DNA of 64,000 bases from Adiantum capillus-veneris (GCA_014529385.2 CM043946.1:38765558-38829557), one strand, 5' to 3'; shown: positions 11,190-23,000, counted from the first letter of the stretch. The notes: generated from the sequence alone by a model not told the origin. Numbers and translations: made by a program.

Positions 11190-13403
11190 CTAGTTGTTAC
11201 TATGTGCATCCAACTTGAACCCTCTCTTGCATACTAGCTTCCCCTCTGGATCATAAAGTGCTATACCCCCTGAAGCCGCATCATGGCTCTTTCTGTATGA
11301 GCCATCAAAGAACAACACATGTGCATTGCTAATCTGTGGCACTTCTTCAACTACCTTTCTCACCACCTCTTCCTTAACAAGAAGGGGATTCTCCTTGTAA
11401 GTCAACAAATCAGCTAGGGTAGCCCTTGTACTGTCTTCCACTAGAAAAGAGAACTCAAACTCTTGCAGTTCAATTACCCATTTCTTGACCACATTTGACA
11501 TGTTAGTGCCATTAATTAACTGTGGCAAAAAAGCGTAACTCGTCAAGAAAACAAAAGGTCGTGGTAGCAAGTAATGACGAAATCGTCGACAAGCAAATAT
11601 TACACTGGCCATCACTAGCTCTACTTCCGAGAACTTTCTCTCTGCTACCAGCTTCACTCGGCTTGCATAATACACTGGCCTCATATAATGGATGCCCTTC
11701 CCCTTTTGCACTAGCATGGCTCCAATGGCATCATCCCCTACTAATGGATTTACATAAAACACTTTCTCCCAATCAGGAGCCTGCATGGCTGACAACCCCC
11801 CTAACACCTCTTTCACCTCTTGAAACACTTCTTCATACTTGTCATCCCATTGCAATGGATCATGCTTTGCCACTTGCTGTAATGGATAAAGAATCTGCGA
11901 AGACAATGGAATAAACCGTTCCATGTACTTCACTTTGTGTATGAAGGTTTCCAATTGCTTTGTACTCGTAGGTGATGGAAGAAGAATAATAGACTCAACC
12001 TTGTTTGGATCAGCCTCAATGCCATTTTCTGACACCATGTGACCCAATAACTTCACCCTTGGCTGTGCTAGATGACATTTCTTGGGATTTAGTTGTCCTC
12101 CACATTCATCATATCGAGCCAATACCATCTGCAGCTTCTCATGGTGCTCAGCCCTACTGTTGTATACACAGAAGTCATCCATAAAAGCTTTAACACAACT
12201 ACCAATGAAAGGTTCCAATACCCAATTTTCTCTCTCTTGATAGAAAGATGGTCCATTTGACAACCCAAACGGCAATATTGTGTAGCAATAGCAGTCCCAT
12301 GGCATAATGAAAGTTATCTTTGTGCGGTCTTTAAGAGCAATCCTCAATTGAAAATAGCCTGAAAAGCCATCACACACACTGTACCTCTCATAACCTGCCA
12401 CTGAATCCAAGATCTGATCAATGGATGGAAGAGGATATGGGTTCTTCTTAGTGGCTGCATTTAAGGGTTTAAAATCTACACATATCCTCCACTTCCCATC
12501 CTTCTTTGGACTAACTACTACTGGACTCACCCATTTTGTGGTCTCCACAGGGACTATGAACCCTGCCTTCAATAACTTGTCCACCTCTTCCCGCAAGGCT
12601 GCCATCTGCTCTTGACCCATCCTTCTTAGCCTTTGCCGCAATGGCTTAACACCTTCTTTCAGCTCTATATGCATCTCTTCTCCCTTGAATCCTCTGATCT
12701 CTTCATATGAAGTAATGAACAAATCAGGAAAACTAGCCAGCATGTGCAAATATATCTCCTTCTCCATAGCTGAGAGGTCTCCACTGATCATTTGTGTCAT
12801 CAATTCCTGCTTTTTTGACCATTCAACCTTGGTTTGCATCAGCCCTTCAATCACTTCATAAGGCCCTTCACTTTCATCTTCAACCTCATTTGCAAATGCG
12901 ACTACACCAGACTCCTGGATTCCTTTGTCCATCAAAAGAAATGCAAAATCAGCAACCTTATCACTGTTGGTAGTACTATCACTGTCCTCATCAGACACTG
13001 TGGAATAGTCTTCATTACTAGACCCATCCTCATCTTCATAAAGCTCTTCCAATCGTTTCCTTGTGTCCATATTGTATAGATTCTTGGCACATGTCTTTCC
13101 ATAGAGGCTAATCGTACCATGTCGCCAATCTTGAACAGCTCCCACTGCACGTAACCATGGTGTGCCCAATATAATAGGATATGCTCCCAACCCCGCTGAC
13201 ATCACATGAAAATCAACCACTGCCTTTGCATCATATGCTTCCACTTCTAAGCTCTTTACAACACCCAAACATTTTACTTTCTGATGGTTTGACAATCTGA
13301 TCCGGAAACCTGACACCCCAGTCACTGTGAGACCCATCTTCTCAACGCATGAGTGTGTTATGACGCATATTTGGGCTCCACCATCCACATAACCTTGTCC
13401 CAA
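11190..13403 (-). pseudogene. Gypsy pol: protease, reverse transcriptase, RNase H
   Basis: A 737-residue frame. The aspartic protease occupies residues 1-120 (VDGGAQICVI with the catalytic Asp, then YPIILGTPWL). Reverse transcriptase lies at about 260-450 (KDGKWRICVDFKPLN, LPFGLSNGPSFYQ, catalytic AFMDDFCVY). A gypsy RNase H follows at about 510-640 (FYVNPLVGDDAIGAML, YYASR). The N-terminal half of a second RNase H then begins (VLFFDGSYRKSHDAASGG) and runs into the stop at 11190. The upstream frame 13419-13775 is in the same phase and separated only by TAG at 13419-13421, so gag/linker and pol may have been one frame or separated by a suppressible stop. The catalytic residues of PR and RT are present. 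Confidence 0.92.
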
Positions 13404-13418
13404 TTTTTTTCTTTTGTG

Positions 13419-14875
13419 CTACACATCTACTATTGGACAAATATCTGGTAGCTCATCCATTGCCAACACCTTCACTGAACCTCTCTCTCGCTCTTTCTCC
13501 ATTGGGTTAACCATCCTCTTCCACTGTCGCTTTAGTTTAGGCACCATCTCTATAAGCTGCCTAAAAGTAACATCTTCCTTCCTGCTTGTCAGATCCTCCT
13601 TCAAGTCATAGCTTAATTGCCCATCCCCTAGTGGAAAATCTGAAACATGAAACTTTCGACGAGCTCTCCTTTTCCTCTTGGCCTTGACATCCTCACCTTC
13701 GATGACTCTTTCCTTTCTTCTTACTAGGACCTGGGGCACTTCTTCCTTCCTTGTCCTCTGTCTTCCTCTTCCCAATAGGCATCACTTATGTATCCTCTAG
13801 CTTTGATGCCTTCTGTAAGGTAACCACACTTAACACTTTTGTCTTTCCCTTTTCCTCCTTGGTTAATCCACTAGTTCCTTCTTCTCCCTTAATTTCGATG
13901 CCATAATCATTCGACCTAGTTAGCACCTGTCTTGGCAATGGATACATGTCTCCACCCATCCTTGGTGTCTTATCACATTGCGGGCTGATGTGACCCAACT
14001 CTCCACAATTGTAACAGGTGGGCGTCTGCCTCCAAAACCTACCATTGCTTTGTCCAACACCATTCCTGGGTCTTTCTTCACCTCTTGGCTGATTTGCAAA
14101 CCTCCCTCGACCTCGATTATTTCCCACTTGACCTAGTATGTTTAGGCTGAGATTCTTCATCAAATCTACCACTTGCCTCATGTCTTGCCTTAGCCCATCA
14201 TCTTGCACAGATGTAGTGACCACTGCTGGCATAACCTGAGTAGTAACAGGAGCCACTGGTTCATGATGAACCCCTGGCATGCGACCTTGTAAAGAGTCCA
14301 TAGGCTGAAATTCAGACCTCATGGGCAAAGACTCTACTCCTAGCTGACTCATTTTCCTCAATTTCCACTCTTTGTTCCTTTCTACCTCCAATGCATCTTC
14401 ATATGTCCTAGGCTTCTTTAGCTCCACTCTCCAACGTATATTCTCCCAAAGACCAGCCAAGAACCTTCTTCATCATGTCAAGTGGGGGTACCTGTGGTGC
14501 TAAGGCCTTGCACATTCTCTCCCATGCCAATGAAAAATTTCGTATATACGCATCTACTGGATCACCTTCCTTCTGCACTAAAGCCTGTACTTCTTGCCAC
14601 ACTTTATTAGGATCTTCTATCTTCACAAACTCCACTTCCAATCCATGCCTTAGATTGTCCCAACTCAATCTTAAAGGCGGATCAGCCACACGCAACTCCT
14701 CTTCAAATGCTTTGGACCAAACTCGTGCATCACTCTTCAAACAAATTTGTAGAAGGCGTAACATCTGCGTCGGGTCATGAATTTGGTTGCTAATACAGGC
14801 AACCTCCATCTTTTCCAAAAAGTCTTCTACATCTTCATCACTTCTTCCATGAAACTCCGGATAAGAGAAAGCCAT
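13419..14875 (-). pseudogene. Gypsy gag and gag-pol linker (frameshifted)
   Basis: I take the start at 14875 (MAFSYPEFHGRSDEDVEDF), the usual beginning of this gag family; an upstream in-frame Met at 14950 is possible. The retrotransposon gag domain covers the first 150 residues (DARVWSKAFEEELR, DPVDAYIRNFS). The frame shifts near 14455 into a second one that carries the normal continuation (LWENIRWRVELKKPRTYEDAL) and a CCHC zinc knuckle CYNCGELGHISPQC at about 14010. That frame stops at 13786. A further frameshift leads to a basic linker (13419-13775, RKERVIEGEDVKAKRKRRARRK), which ends at TAG 13419. Gag packages element RNA. At least one frameshift and one stop make this copy non-functional unless recoding occurs. 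Confidence 0.85.
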
Positions 14876-14950
14876 GGCTACCCAAGTTATGATGCTTTGA
14901 GAACCCCTTCGAACACACGTGCAAGAACCCAAAACTTTTGACTGACTCAA

Positions 14951-15878
14951 TTCCCAGAAATTTCAATGGAGCTCAGCTTTAGATAAGGAAAAACACATGC
15001 ACATCAAATGAGTTTTCATAGTTAATCATCGGAATTACAACAGGCAAAGGACATTCCAGGATCTCTCGTAATCTTCTTGGCCCGAAGATAAAGACTATGC
15101 GCTGTTGGAAAAAAATCTTCCTGGACACATGAACATTTATCTGGATTCTCTGAGTTAAATGAAAAGGAGTAAACTGAGGGCCATTTTGATCATCCATTAA
15201 AGCCAACCATGAAGCTCCCAAGAAGGTACACCTGACTTATCCTCTGATTTTGCCAGAATTTCAGCAGCATAAATGGCTCAAAAGACCAAAAAACCAGAAG
15301 TAGAGTAGTGTGAACCCAAAATATAGACTGTATATGTATGCATAAACTGTCAACAATAGAACCCGAGCATCAAATAGGACTCACTAGTACATAGCCTATG
15401 GCGAGGTCATGAAAAGGGTGCTCCAGCTACCTATATCACCAAAAGGATCTCCACATTTGAGAATCCCCCAGCTCAATAAAACCTCACGCTATCGACCCTC
15501 ACACGAAAGCTAATGCAATTGCGTATAGTCAAGTCTCAGAAATGACTATCTTCCAGACCAAGTCTCAGAAATGGCTGGGACTGCCAAATAAAACCATATA
15601 TGGCTCCACAAAGGCGTACAATGGCAGTTTCCACAAGTAACGTATAGTATCATCAGACAATGCGCTCAAACAAGCGCCAACTGATGCATACCCACGTCAA
15701 CTGCAAGTGACTCCCACTTGCCAATGTATCACTGAACTCCAGCTACCTGTACCTGTTTGAATCACTTGTACCTGTAACCTGTAATCTGCAACCTGCAACC
15801 TGTAATCCCGAATCTCGAAGCTTGAAGCTCGAAGCAGAAGGTACTCAGAGAAGATCCTCCGTGGGGGCACCAAAAGAA
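14951..15878 (-). other. Untranslated leader of the gypsy element
   Basis: No coding signal between the 5' LTR and gag. Next to the LTR, minus-strand TTCTTTTGGTGCCCCCAC contains TGGTGCC, a candidate tRNA primer-binding site; I do not assign the tRNA. A short run of degenerate ACCTGTA/AACCTGCA units lies at about 15745-15800. Confidence 0.6.
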
Positions 15879-17021
15879 TGTGAGCGGGATGAAAACACAC
15901 ACAGCGCCTCTATAATGACCCGACACGCACTCTTGGAATGATACACACACACACACACTAGGGAGCACCACTCGGCTTACACAACACACCTAGTCGAGAC
16001 AGGAAACACACCTATGGAGTGAGAGGAGAGAGACTATCCACTTGCCCACTCCACACAGAGACACACACACAAACACAAAACAAACTCAGCTCAAAAGAGG
16101 AGAACTTCTGATGTTTAGATACAAATGAGCTTGGGCCAACACCAATGGGGCAAACAGCTCACACAATATGGGTAAAAGATACTAGATACAATCACAAATT
16201 GTAGCAGAAGCTTCCCTCATAGGAGAAACTTACACAACCAAAACAATAGAAAAAGAGTGAGGAATTTGGGAAAATGGAAAGCTCCATCGCGTCCGGAATG
16301 GCCCAAAACCTCAGTCTACAATGTCACAGTGCTCAAATCCGACCTCGGATGAGCAGTTTAGGGCCAAAACAGGCTCCAAAGACACCAAAAACACACCTGC
16401 GACTGTTCCTCCTCTTCTCTCCACGTTTCTTCTGGTCTTCTCTCAGTTTTTTCAGTTCCCACACTTAGCTTTATTACTTGGGCACCCTTGGCCTTTTAGA
16501 TGACCTCAAACGGATCCTGAACAGGCCAAAAATTGACCTCGCAGTGCATAGTTGTCACCTTTTTGCATCATCCGCACACCTGGCACTCAACTGTTTCCAA
16601 TAATGCATCCCGCCACCACGTGAAGTGGCCCCAAAAAGTGGTCCTCATGATGACCTTTCTGCATAATTATCACAAGAAAACACCCACGTTGTGTTCGTAT
16701 CTATCCACGTGCAAGTATTGACCCCATTCGACCTCCTGACACCCCTAGATGCCATCTGACGCACCTGCTTACCTCATGTCGTCGGCCCGCGGATAGCTTC
16801 CTTGAGAAGTTTTACGCGCTACCAACTCCTCATTATTATTGGAAAAACACACTGGTATTGGTAATAGTGAAAATCGATGCAATATGTACACGTTGTCCTA
16901 CCTGTACATATGTGGGCCCCACGTAACTACCTGGCTTTGGAAAATGGGCAATCCTTTATTTGATGCATCATGCATGTATATGTACATATGCACAATCTCT
17001 TACTCCAAAAAACTCATGACA
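15879..17021 (-). repeat. 5' LTR of the Tat-type gypsy element
   Basis: Near-identical direct repeat of 8359-9499. Differences are scattered substitutions plus a small indel in the CA-rich tract near 16070. It carries the promoter side of the element because transcription runs on the minus strand. Confidence 0.93.
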
Positions 17022-17310
17022 CCGTCTCCACAATGGATGTGCATGATCCTCTTTGGAAACTGCCTTCGTGATGCGGTCAGAGAGGTTCGTCATAAGAGAG
17101 GTGAAGACTCGTATCTCCCAATCCATCCACTCGTCGATTTGGGCTTGAGTGGCGGTGGGAAGGGAAGACTGAGTAGCCGAATGGGTGAAATCATTCAACC
17201 ATATCCAGAGTCAATGGTAGGAAATAATTGTATGGACTCGTGTCCTGCACACGTGTGCGTATGGAAAGTACAGCTTTCGATCGTAGGAAAATGTCATCCG
17301 CATGAAACCG
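17022..17310 (-). pseudogene. Copia element D: 5' part of gag, severed by the gypsy insertion
   Basis: The minus strand reads a gag N-terminal segment (MTFSYDRKLYF, a stop, then QAQIDEWMDWEIRVFTS, ITKAVSKEDHAHPLWRR). It ends at the gypsy target duplication. On the other side of the gypsy element (8358 and below) the same frame continues with ILDQFEETSFS. That continuity identifies both halves as one copia gag. Confidence 0.75.
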
Positions 17311-17371
17311 GTGTCAGGTCAGATGTTGAAAAAACCGCCTATAATGGGAGTAATGCAAGCTGATGCCGAAA

Positions 17372-18219
17372 TGTGAGAATCGGTGTCGAAACGACTCTAA
17401 TTACTGATGTCGATGTTGTCTCCCGCCACCACTAGACGGGAGTGGCTAGCTGAATAGCCATAGACACCTATGCTTAAAGTCGATGTCGAGTGTAGCGGCC
17501 GAGTCAGATCGATTTCGAAACCGAGGTTGGGTTGCTGAAATCCGAAGTCGAGAAGAAACCGAAGATATGGGTCAATGTCGGGTGACATTCAAGCTTACTC
17601 GCGGCCTCTGTGTGTGCGCGTTAGCGCACGCCAAAAACCGCTCGCTATCTACCTCTCTCTCACTCGCTCGCTCTCTATCTCTTGCTCGCTCGCTCGCTCG
17701 CTCTCTATCTCAAGCTCTCACTGTCTCTTTCACAAGCTGTCTCCAAGACGTAGTCTCAGCTATCTCTCAAGCCGTCCTTATCTCAACACTGCTTCAATCA
17801 AGTTCTCTCCTAGAGAGTCGGAAGTTGAGTGCCCGGGGGGTTGGTTGAGGGCTCCCATGGCAATGAGCCCTTGCACACAATAAGGCGTAAGGCAAAAGTC
17901 CCTTTTAGAACAGAAATTGACCGTTGCAAAAAACTGTTGCAAAAAAAAGCTATCTCACATGTGCGGTTTGTTGCCGTAGCTCGATACAAATTGTGGAGTG
18001 TGCGTGCGTGCGGATGCGTGTGTGTAAGTGCGTAGATGCACTAGCAAAGGAGAGTATGTAAGGGGGAATTGAGGAAGAAGGAGAAGCTACACAAAAGAGT
18101 GGGTTAGTGGAGTGGAAAGTGAGAGAGTTGTCAACTCTCTCACTTTCTCTCCATATATTGATTAGGGGAAAAAGTAAGTAAGGAGGGTTTCCCACGGCCA
18201 CCTCGTCTACATCCCAACA
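17372..18219 (-). repeat. Probable 5' LTR of copia element D
   Basis: On the minus strand the block starts TGTTGGGATGTAG, typical of plant copia LTRs, and ends ATTCTCACA. It is followed by TTTCGGCATCAGCTTGC, a degraded match to the TGGCATCAGAGC primer site. A TATA-like ATCAATATATGG occurs on the same strand near 18160. It contains a (CTCG)n/(CT)n microsatellite (about 17641-17730). The partner LTR was lost with the element's 3' end, so this rests on termini and position only. Confidence 0.45.
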
Positions 18220-19580
18220 CCTGCCTGATATAGTAAGTTTCCCATTATTGATCCCTAGGGGTTGGATAAGAGGAAAGGAAATTATTCTACCTATAAAATT
18301 GACAAAAATAGTATAAGGTTACACGCATAAAAAACTAGCTCAAATTCCTATAATTTCATTTCCAAAACTAGCTCAAATTCCTATAATTTCATTTCCCAGT
18401 TTGTAATGCAAATGTTCTGGTCCACATCGAACGATTCCAATTATGAATCATGATTTCAAGGGCTGATTTTTGGGCATTGTAGTTAAAATACCTTAGATTT
18501 GGTATAAATCTAGGCTATCTAATGAGCTTGCCATAAGTAATAAGTTTAAAGAAAAGGTTTATTTTAAGTTGATGAATGCAATTCAAGCTCAACTGAGCAG
18601 TTTAAAAAAAAGTTCTATTTTGATAAAAAAAGTGCAAACAAGAAATGTGTACGGTTGGAGAAATGATGCTTACATGCGGAGGAGAAGCAGCATTAATGTG
18701 GCATGTACATTAGAGGTCAACCTCTTTATATTCTTTATTTTAGACTAAGATGTGTGTGTGTGTGGGGAAAAGTGTGTCTCAGCTTAGGCTTGAACCCTTT
18801 AAAAATTCATGACAACCTGTTGAGAGGAGAGTCAAAAAGGAAAAAATCCAATTGGAAATTGCAAGAAAACTAATATAGTGTACATATAGCCAGAACTCAA
18901 ATTTATTTTACAAAATTTTTGGTTTAGAATCGGCTTGAAGGGATTTGTGTATGTTTGGGATGAAGACTTTTCTTGAAGTGATGCCAAGACTTATGGTAGC
19001 CCCCAATTTCAACATGAATAAAAATCATTCCTTATATGAGCCTAGTTGGGGCTTTGAAGATTTGTCCTCCAGAGTGACTATCTTGTTAGAAATAGAAGAT
19101 CAGCTTCAAATAGCATCTGTGTGTGTGTGCACGCGCACGTGTGTCCATATTGAGAGCCTGTTTGCTACCAAATTGGTAGGCAGAGGCTGTTGCACGTGAG
19201 TTCTCTCTATCGAGTGACTTGGCGATATGATTGTTAGTCAGGGGTTACTGTAGGCGAGTTCATAGTCTACCACACAATTGTAGCCAAGGGCTACACCATG
19301 CAACTTTGCGTGGGGATTGTTAGTCATGGCTATTAGAGGAAGGCATTGTCAAGAAGGCAGGGGGGATGCAGGGCCTCATCACTATATGGCACGAGGTTCT
19401 TCCTAGGGAGGATCTATGTCTACCATCACTCACATATGGTGGATAAAATTTGAGCCATTGGATCTACCAGAGGTGAACTACAAGTAGACTAGGGGTAAAC
19501 TAGGGAAGACAATAAACTTGGGGGTAAACTAGGGAAGGCAATGAACTAGGTTTATGTGGGTATGCCACACCTCTCATGGT
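18220..19580. other. Gene-free spacer with a perfect 33-bp tandem duplication
   Basis: No coding or element signal. A 33-bp block beginning AAAACTAGCTCAAATTCC is present twice head-to-tail at 18331-18363 and 18364-18396. A short TG run lies near 18755. Confidence 0.7.
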
Positions 19581-19589
19581 ATGATGCAC

Positions 19590-19665
19590 GTGATAGTGTG
19601 ATGGTAAGCCTCCTACCCTGCAACATGGGGGTCATAGGTTTGAATCCATCGGGGGGAGTGGATGT
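19590..19665 (+). repeat. tRNA-like block, probable SINE head
   Basis: GTGATGGTAAGCC (19598-19610) resembles a tRNA A box and GGTTTGAATCC (19637-19647) is close to the B-box consensus GGTTCGANTCC, with a tRNA-like spacing of about 30 bp. No full cloverleaf is evident, so a pol III-derived SINE is likelier than a functional tRNA gene. Downstream come repeated GAACTAGG/CTAGTTC words, and no clear poly(A). Confidence 0.4.
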
Positions 19666-20969
19666 TGAACTAGGGGTGAGCTGCACATCTTTTCCCCTTG
19701 GCCCTAGTTCAACCTTAGTTCACCCCTAGTTCACCCAATGAGCAAATGATTTAGATTGTTCACGCATTGTGTAGGATATCAAGAGCCATAAATCCCTTCC
19801 ATGTGAGATAGTGACAAGGGGGTGTCAAGGACACAAAAGGGGGGAGGAGGGGAATCAGATGCAAAGAAGGGAATAAATTTTACTACTATTTAAAGTAGAA
19901 CAAGTAGGAGGGACCTAATCCTTTTTTATGTTTTAGTGATGAGAATGGTGGAAGATCCCCTCTGGCAAACAAGAAGGCAAGGGAAGGGGTACTCCAGATA
20001 GGGAAGGCTCATAGGCACATGGCAATTGATAGGGTAGAGCAGGCAAGGAGAGGTAGGCAAATGGCATCAGGCAATGACGACAACGAGGTGAAGGCAAAGG
20101 CCATGAGGGTGACGACCGTAGTGAGGCAGGGATCAGATGAGCGGGCAATGAATTTTAATGTTTTCTTTATTAAATGGATTGCTATTGGTTGCTGCTTTGC
20201 ATGGAAGCTCAGCTAGTTACAAGGACTTCATAAAAAATTGTAGTACCAATGGGTTTAGGCTTGAATCTTGTGTCTCATTTTTAAACGGTAGGAATCTCAA
20301 TGTGGAAAGTAGGCCTCAAGTAGAAGGAAATCTTGTAAAATAATGAATGGAACAGAGACCGAGCAAGTAGACCAAGTAGGGTGCACCACTTCTTAAAAAA
20401 TGGAAAATTCTTTAACTAGAAAAATTTGGTGGTAATACTTTTAAGAGGTTGATCATCAGTAAAGATTCTCTCTCTCTCTCTCTATCCATTGATGCGCTCC
20501 TCTACACTCTCATCACATTGTCCATAGAGTTGATGGTAGTAGTTGGTCTAGCTCCTGTTTAATGTTGGCACCAGCTCCACAACTCTCACCCAACACCAAT
20601 AGCTCTTGGTGGACTTGCTGCTTTGATCCCTTGGGTCACCTCCAACAATGACACTACGAATCTGTATTCACCATCAACCTTGACTAAGCCGTTGTGTTAG
20701 CAGTGCACAAAATAATTAATGCTTGCAATACCATGTGCTAGAGGTCGAGTAGAGGGTGAGGAGTTAGGTAGACTAGTGGGTGGTGAGGAGATGGGAGAGG
20801 GTGGTGTGGATATCATAGTGATGTTTAGGGAAGCTTCAAAACTATTGAATGAATTTTATTAAACAAGGTAAAACTTCACTTTGGCTTTATAAAGATTCGA
20901 ATACGACATGGGCAGCAAGTACAATCAACATACTCCTCGACAATGTCGGTGAAGTAAGTGAAAGTGCTA

Positions 20970-21235
20970 GAAAGGGATGTATAACACCATATTAGAGAGT
21001 TTGAGACTTTAGAATCAATTTGGGAATCACCAATGTCTGGCCATATGGACAAATCTAAAACTACTTTTTAAGGCCAACTGCTTCCACAAGGTAGTACTCG
21101 AAAAGCGCTTTCGATCCATGCCCTCAAAATTTTGGCTAAGATTTAGCCATGTGGTCAAATCTTAAGCTCATTTTAAAAGTGGGAATCTAAAAATTCCCAA
21201 ATTTACTAATATGGTGTTCTAGGGTGTAGAGTCGT
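20970..21235. mobile_element. MITE-like element with inverted AACACCATATTAG ends
   Basis: AACACCATATTAG at 20983-20995 is matched by its reverse complement CTAATATGGTGTT at 21206-21218. Inside them, TTTGGGAAT and ATTCCCAAAT also face each other. The roughly 240-bp interval has no coding capacity, which fits a miniature inverted-repeat transposable element. Target duplications were not confirmed. Confidence 0.45.
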
Positions 21236-21363
21236 GTGTGAATGCTTTGTACGGGTTGCATGTTACCTCACCCCATTTGAAGCTCTTTCCCCTTTCATTC
21301 CCGCCACTAGCTGTGCCCAGAAGCTCCTCTCCCCTCTCTCTCCCCTCCCCCTAGGGGGCAGGG

Positions 21364-21702
21364 GTGAGGTCTATGGAACTTCAGGAAGCATTGTGCAATG
21401 GTCTGGTGAGAGTAGGGACGAGCAACTCAGGGAGTTCTATCATCCCAACATCAACTCCCTCTGTTGTAGCTTTCAATCCTCTATACCAAGGAGATTCTGC
21501 TATTGGGAAACCAATGCAACCCTCGTCTTTGGATTTTCTATGTGCACGAATAGTCATGCTTAGCCCCAGGGGAATGCTCCATCAAGCTCCCCCACCCTCC
21601 TATGCATCCATGGTTAGTATGCCTCCAAGAAACTTCATGAATGGGGGGTGGTACTACTATCAAATAGATGCTGACTACCAGTACACTCCCTATGCCTCAT
21701 GA
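21364..21702 (+). CDS. Unrecognised Pro/Ser-rich frame, possible terminal exon
   Basis: A 112-residue frame whose C-terminal part looks non-random (APPPSYASMVSMPPRNFMNG, then WYYYQIDADYQYTPYAS and a stop). CAG|G precedes it at about 21360, a potential splice acceptor. I recognise no domain, and no upstream exon is evident. It may be a captured or decayed gene fragment. Confidence 0.25.
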   Translation: MRSMELQEALCNGLVRVGTSNSGSSIIPTSTPSVVAFNPLYQGDSAIGKPMQPSSLDFLCARIVMLSPRGMLHQAPPPSYASMVSMPPRNFMNGGWYYYQIDADYQYTPYAS

Positions 21703-21993
21703 GCATATATAGATGCATACGCTTTAGTTTATGCTTAATGCTGGATTTTCCTCAAGTCTAATCCATCATGACATTAAAGTCTTTTCAAAACAATTGAGAG
21801 AAGGTATGGGTCTGCGTCCCATGGAACCCAAGGGGGTCCTTTGTCACTTTGTGACGCGACACGGGAGAGCGAAATACATTGATAATGAAAAGTACAGAGT
21901 ACGCAGAGTCAATAGATGAAATAAGGAGTCTGTATGCATAATGGTTACAAGAAGAGCATAACTCGTTTCATAACCTCCCGACCACCCCCGAGC

Positions 21994-22118
21994 TATCTCA
22001 ATCTCACTCCGAATCTCAATCTCAATCTTGTGCACAATCTCAATCTCAATCTCAATCACAATCACACTCTCAATCTCAATCACAATCACAATCACACTCT
22101 CAATCTGAATCTCTATCT
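21994..22118. repeat. (AATCTC)n/(AATCAC)n hexanucleotide array
   Basis: About 20 units of AATCTC with AATCAC variants. The repeated Asn-Leu or Ile-Glu reading frames over it are artefacts. Confidence 0.92.
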
Positions 22119-22813
22119 CTTGATGGCAACAATGATCATAATCAAAATCGCAACACGATCACAATCCCAATATCATGACACCTTGCACAAATCCTGTATC
22201 ACACATTGGTTTCTGCATTGTCTACAAAATAGCCAAAAGAGCATACTCGTGCAACCAAATCAACATGATAATTAAATTCAAAACATCATTTTGTACCATC
22301 ATAAAAGTGTGCAATCACTTCCCCCACCCAAGGTTCGGGGTGCCCATACACCAAACTAGTTGCCCATACAACCGGGCGACTCCCTTAGGATAAAAATGGT
22401 ATCCTAACTTATGTAGAAACATCAAGACATAACACGGAGTAGAAACTCATCGTTCATGGGGGTAACCGACTTATCCATGGCTGGAAAGCCGGAGTCAGAG
22501 TTGTCTTGAGACAAGCTGTCTTAAGGATGATCAATCGTATCTTTCCTAATTCAACCAGCTTTAACCCATCTAATCACAAACAATGCACACTGGTTTCTTG
22601 GAAGTTACCTTTCATTTTCAACCAATTATTCCTTTTCTGATTCTTACTCACTCCTTATGTATGCAATGTTAACTTATAAAAGAACTTAATCTATCTAAAG
22701 ACTTAATTGAATAATGGGAAATCTACCTAGGATTGATCGGCCATCTGCTGCTACGCTACGCCTGAAGATTCTCTTGTGTAGGCCTACGACGACTAGGCCC
22801 AGCCTCATGGTCA

Positions 22814-23000
22814 CACTACAACAAAAAAGGGGGTTATTGACGTATATAGCGACGCTTACCGTCGCTATACGCGTCGATATATGCGTCCCTGTGAATTTGT
22901 CTCAAAGAGCGTCGATATACGCGTGGAAAGGCTTTATTAGCGACGTGTATATCGACGTGTATATAGACGGGTATAGCGACGTGTATATCGACGACCATAA
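22814..23000. repeat. CACTA-1 left terminal inverted repeat and subterminal repeats
   Basis: The TIR CACTACAACA is followed by GTTATTGACG and then many direct and inverted copies of GCGTCGATATA, CGACGTGTATAT and TATAGCGACG. In En/Spm such units bind the TnpA protein. The Asp-Val-Tyr-Ile-rich frames read through here reflect the repeat, not a protein. Confidence 0.85.

Larger units (their letters stand above)
8359..17021 (-). mobile_element. Complete Ty3/gypsy LTR retrotransposon, Tat-type (dual RNase H)
   Basis: Two direct repeats of about 1.14 kb flank a minus-strand gag-pol of gypsy order (gag, PR, RT, RNase H, second RNase H, integrase). Read on the minus strand both LTRs begin TGTCA and end CTCACA. 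The 4-bp sequence CCGT lies immediately outside both ends (8355-8358 and 17022-17025), a target-site duplication. The interrupted host frame (copia D gag) resumes in phase across the insertion. About two dozen LTR differences by eye over 1.14 kb (roughly 98% identity) indicate a comparatively recent insertion. The coding frame nevertheless has several breaks, so the copy looks defective. The second, archaeal-type RNase H before integrase and the FMDDFCVY reverse-transcriptase box point to the Tat branch. Confidence 0.93.

Noticed and set aside
18945-19199. 84-residue frame near a GT microsatellite
   Set aside because: Ends in a repeat-encoded Cys-Val stretch; no homology recognised.
19590-19665. 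Functional tRNA gene
   Set aside because: Only box-like words are present; no acceptor stem or consistent cloverleaf could be drawn.
21934-22275. Asn-Leu repeat frame, and the Ile-Glu repeat frame opposite
   Set aside because: Artefact of the AATCTC hexanucleotide array.
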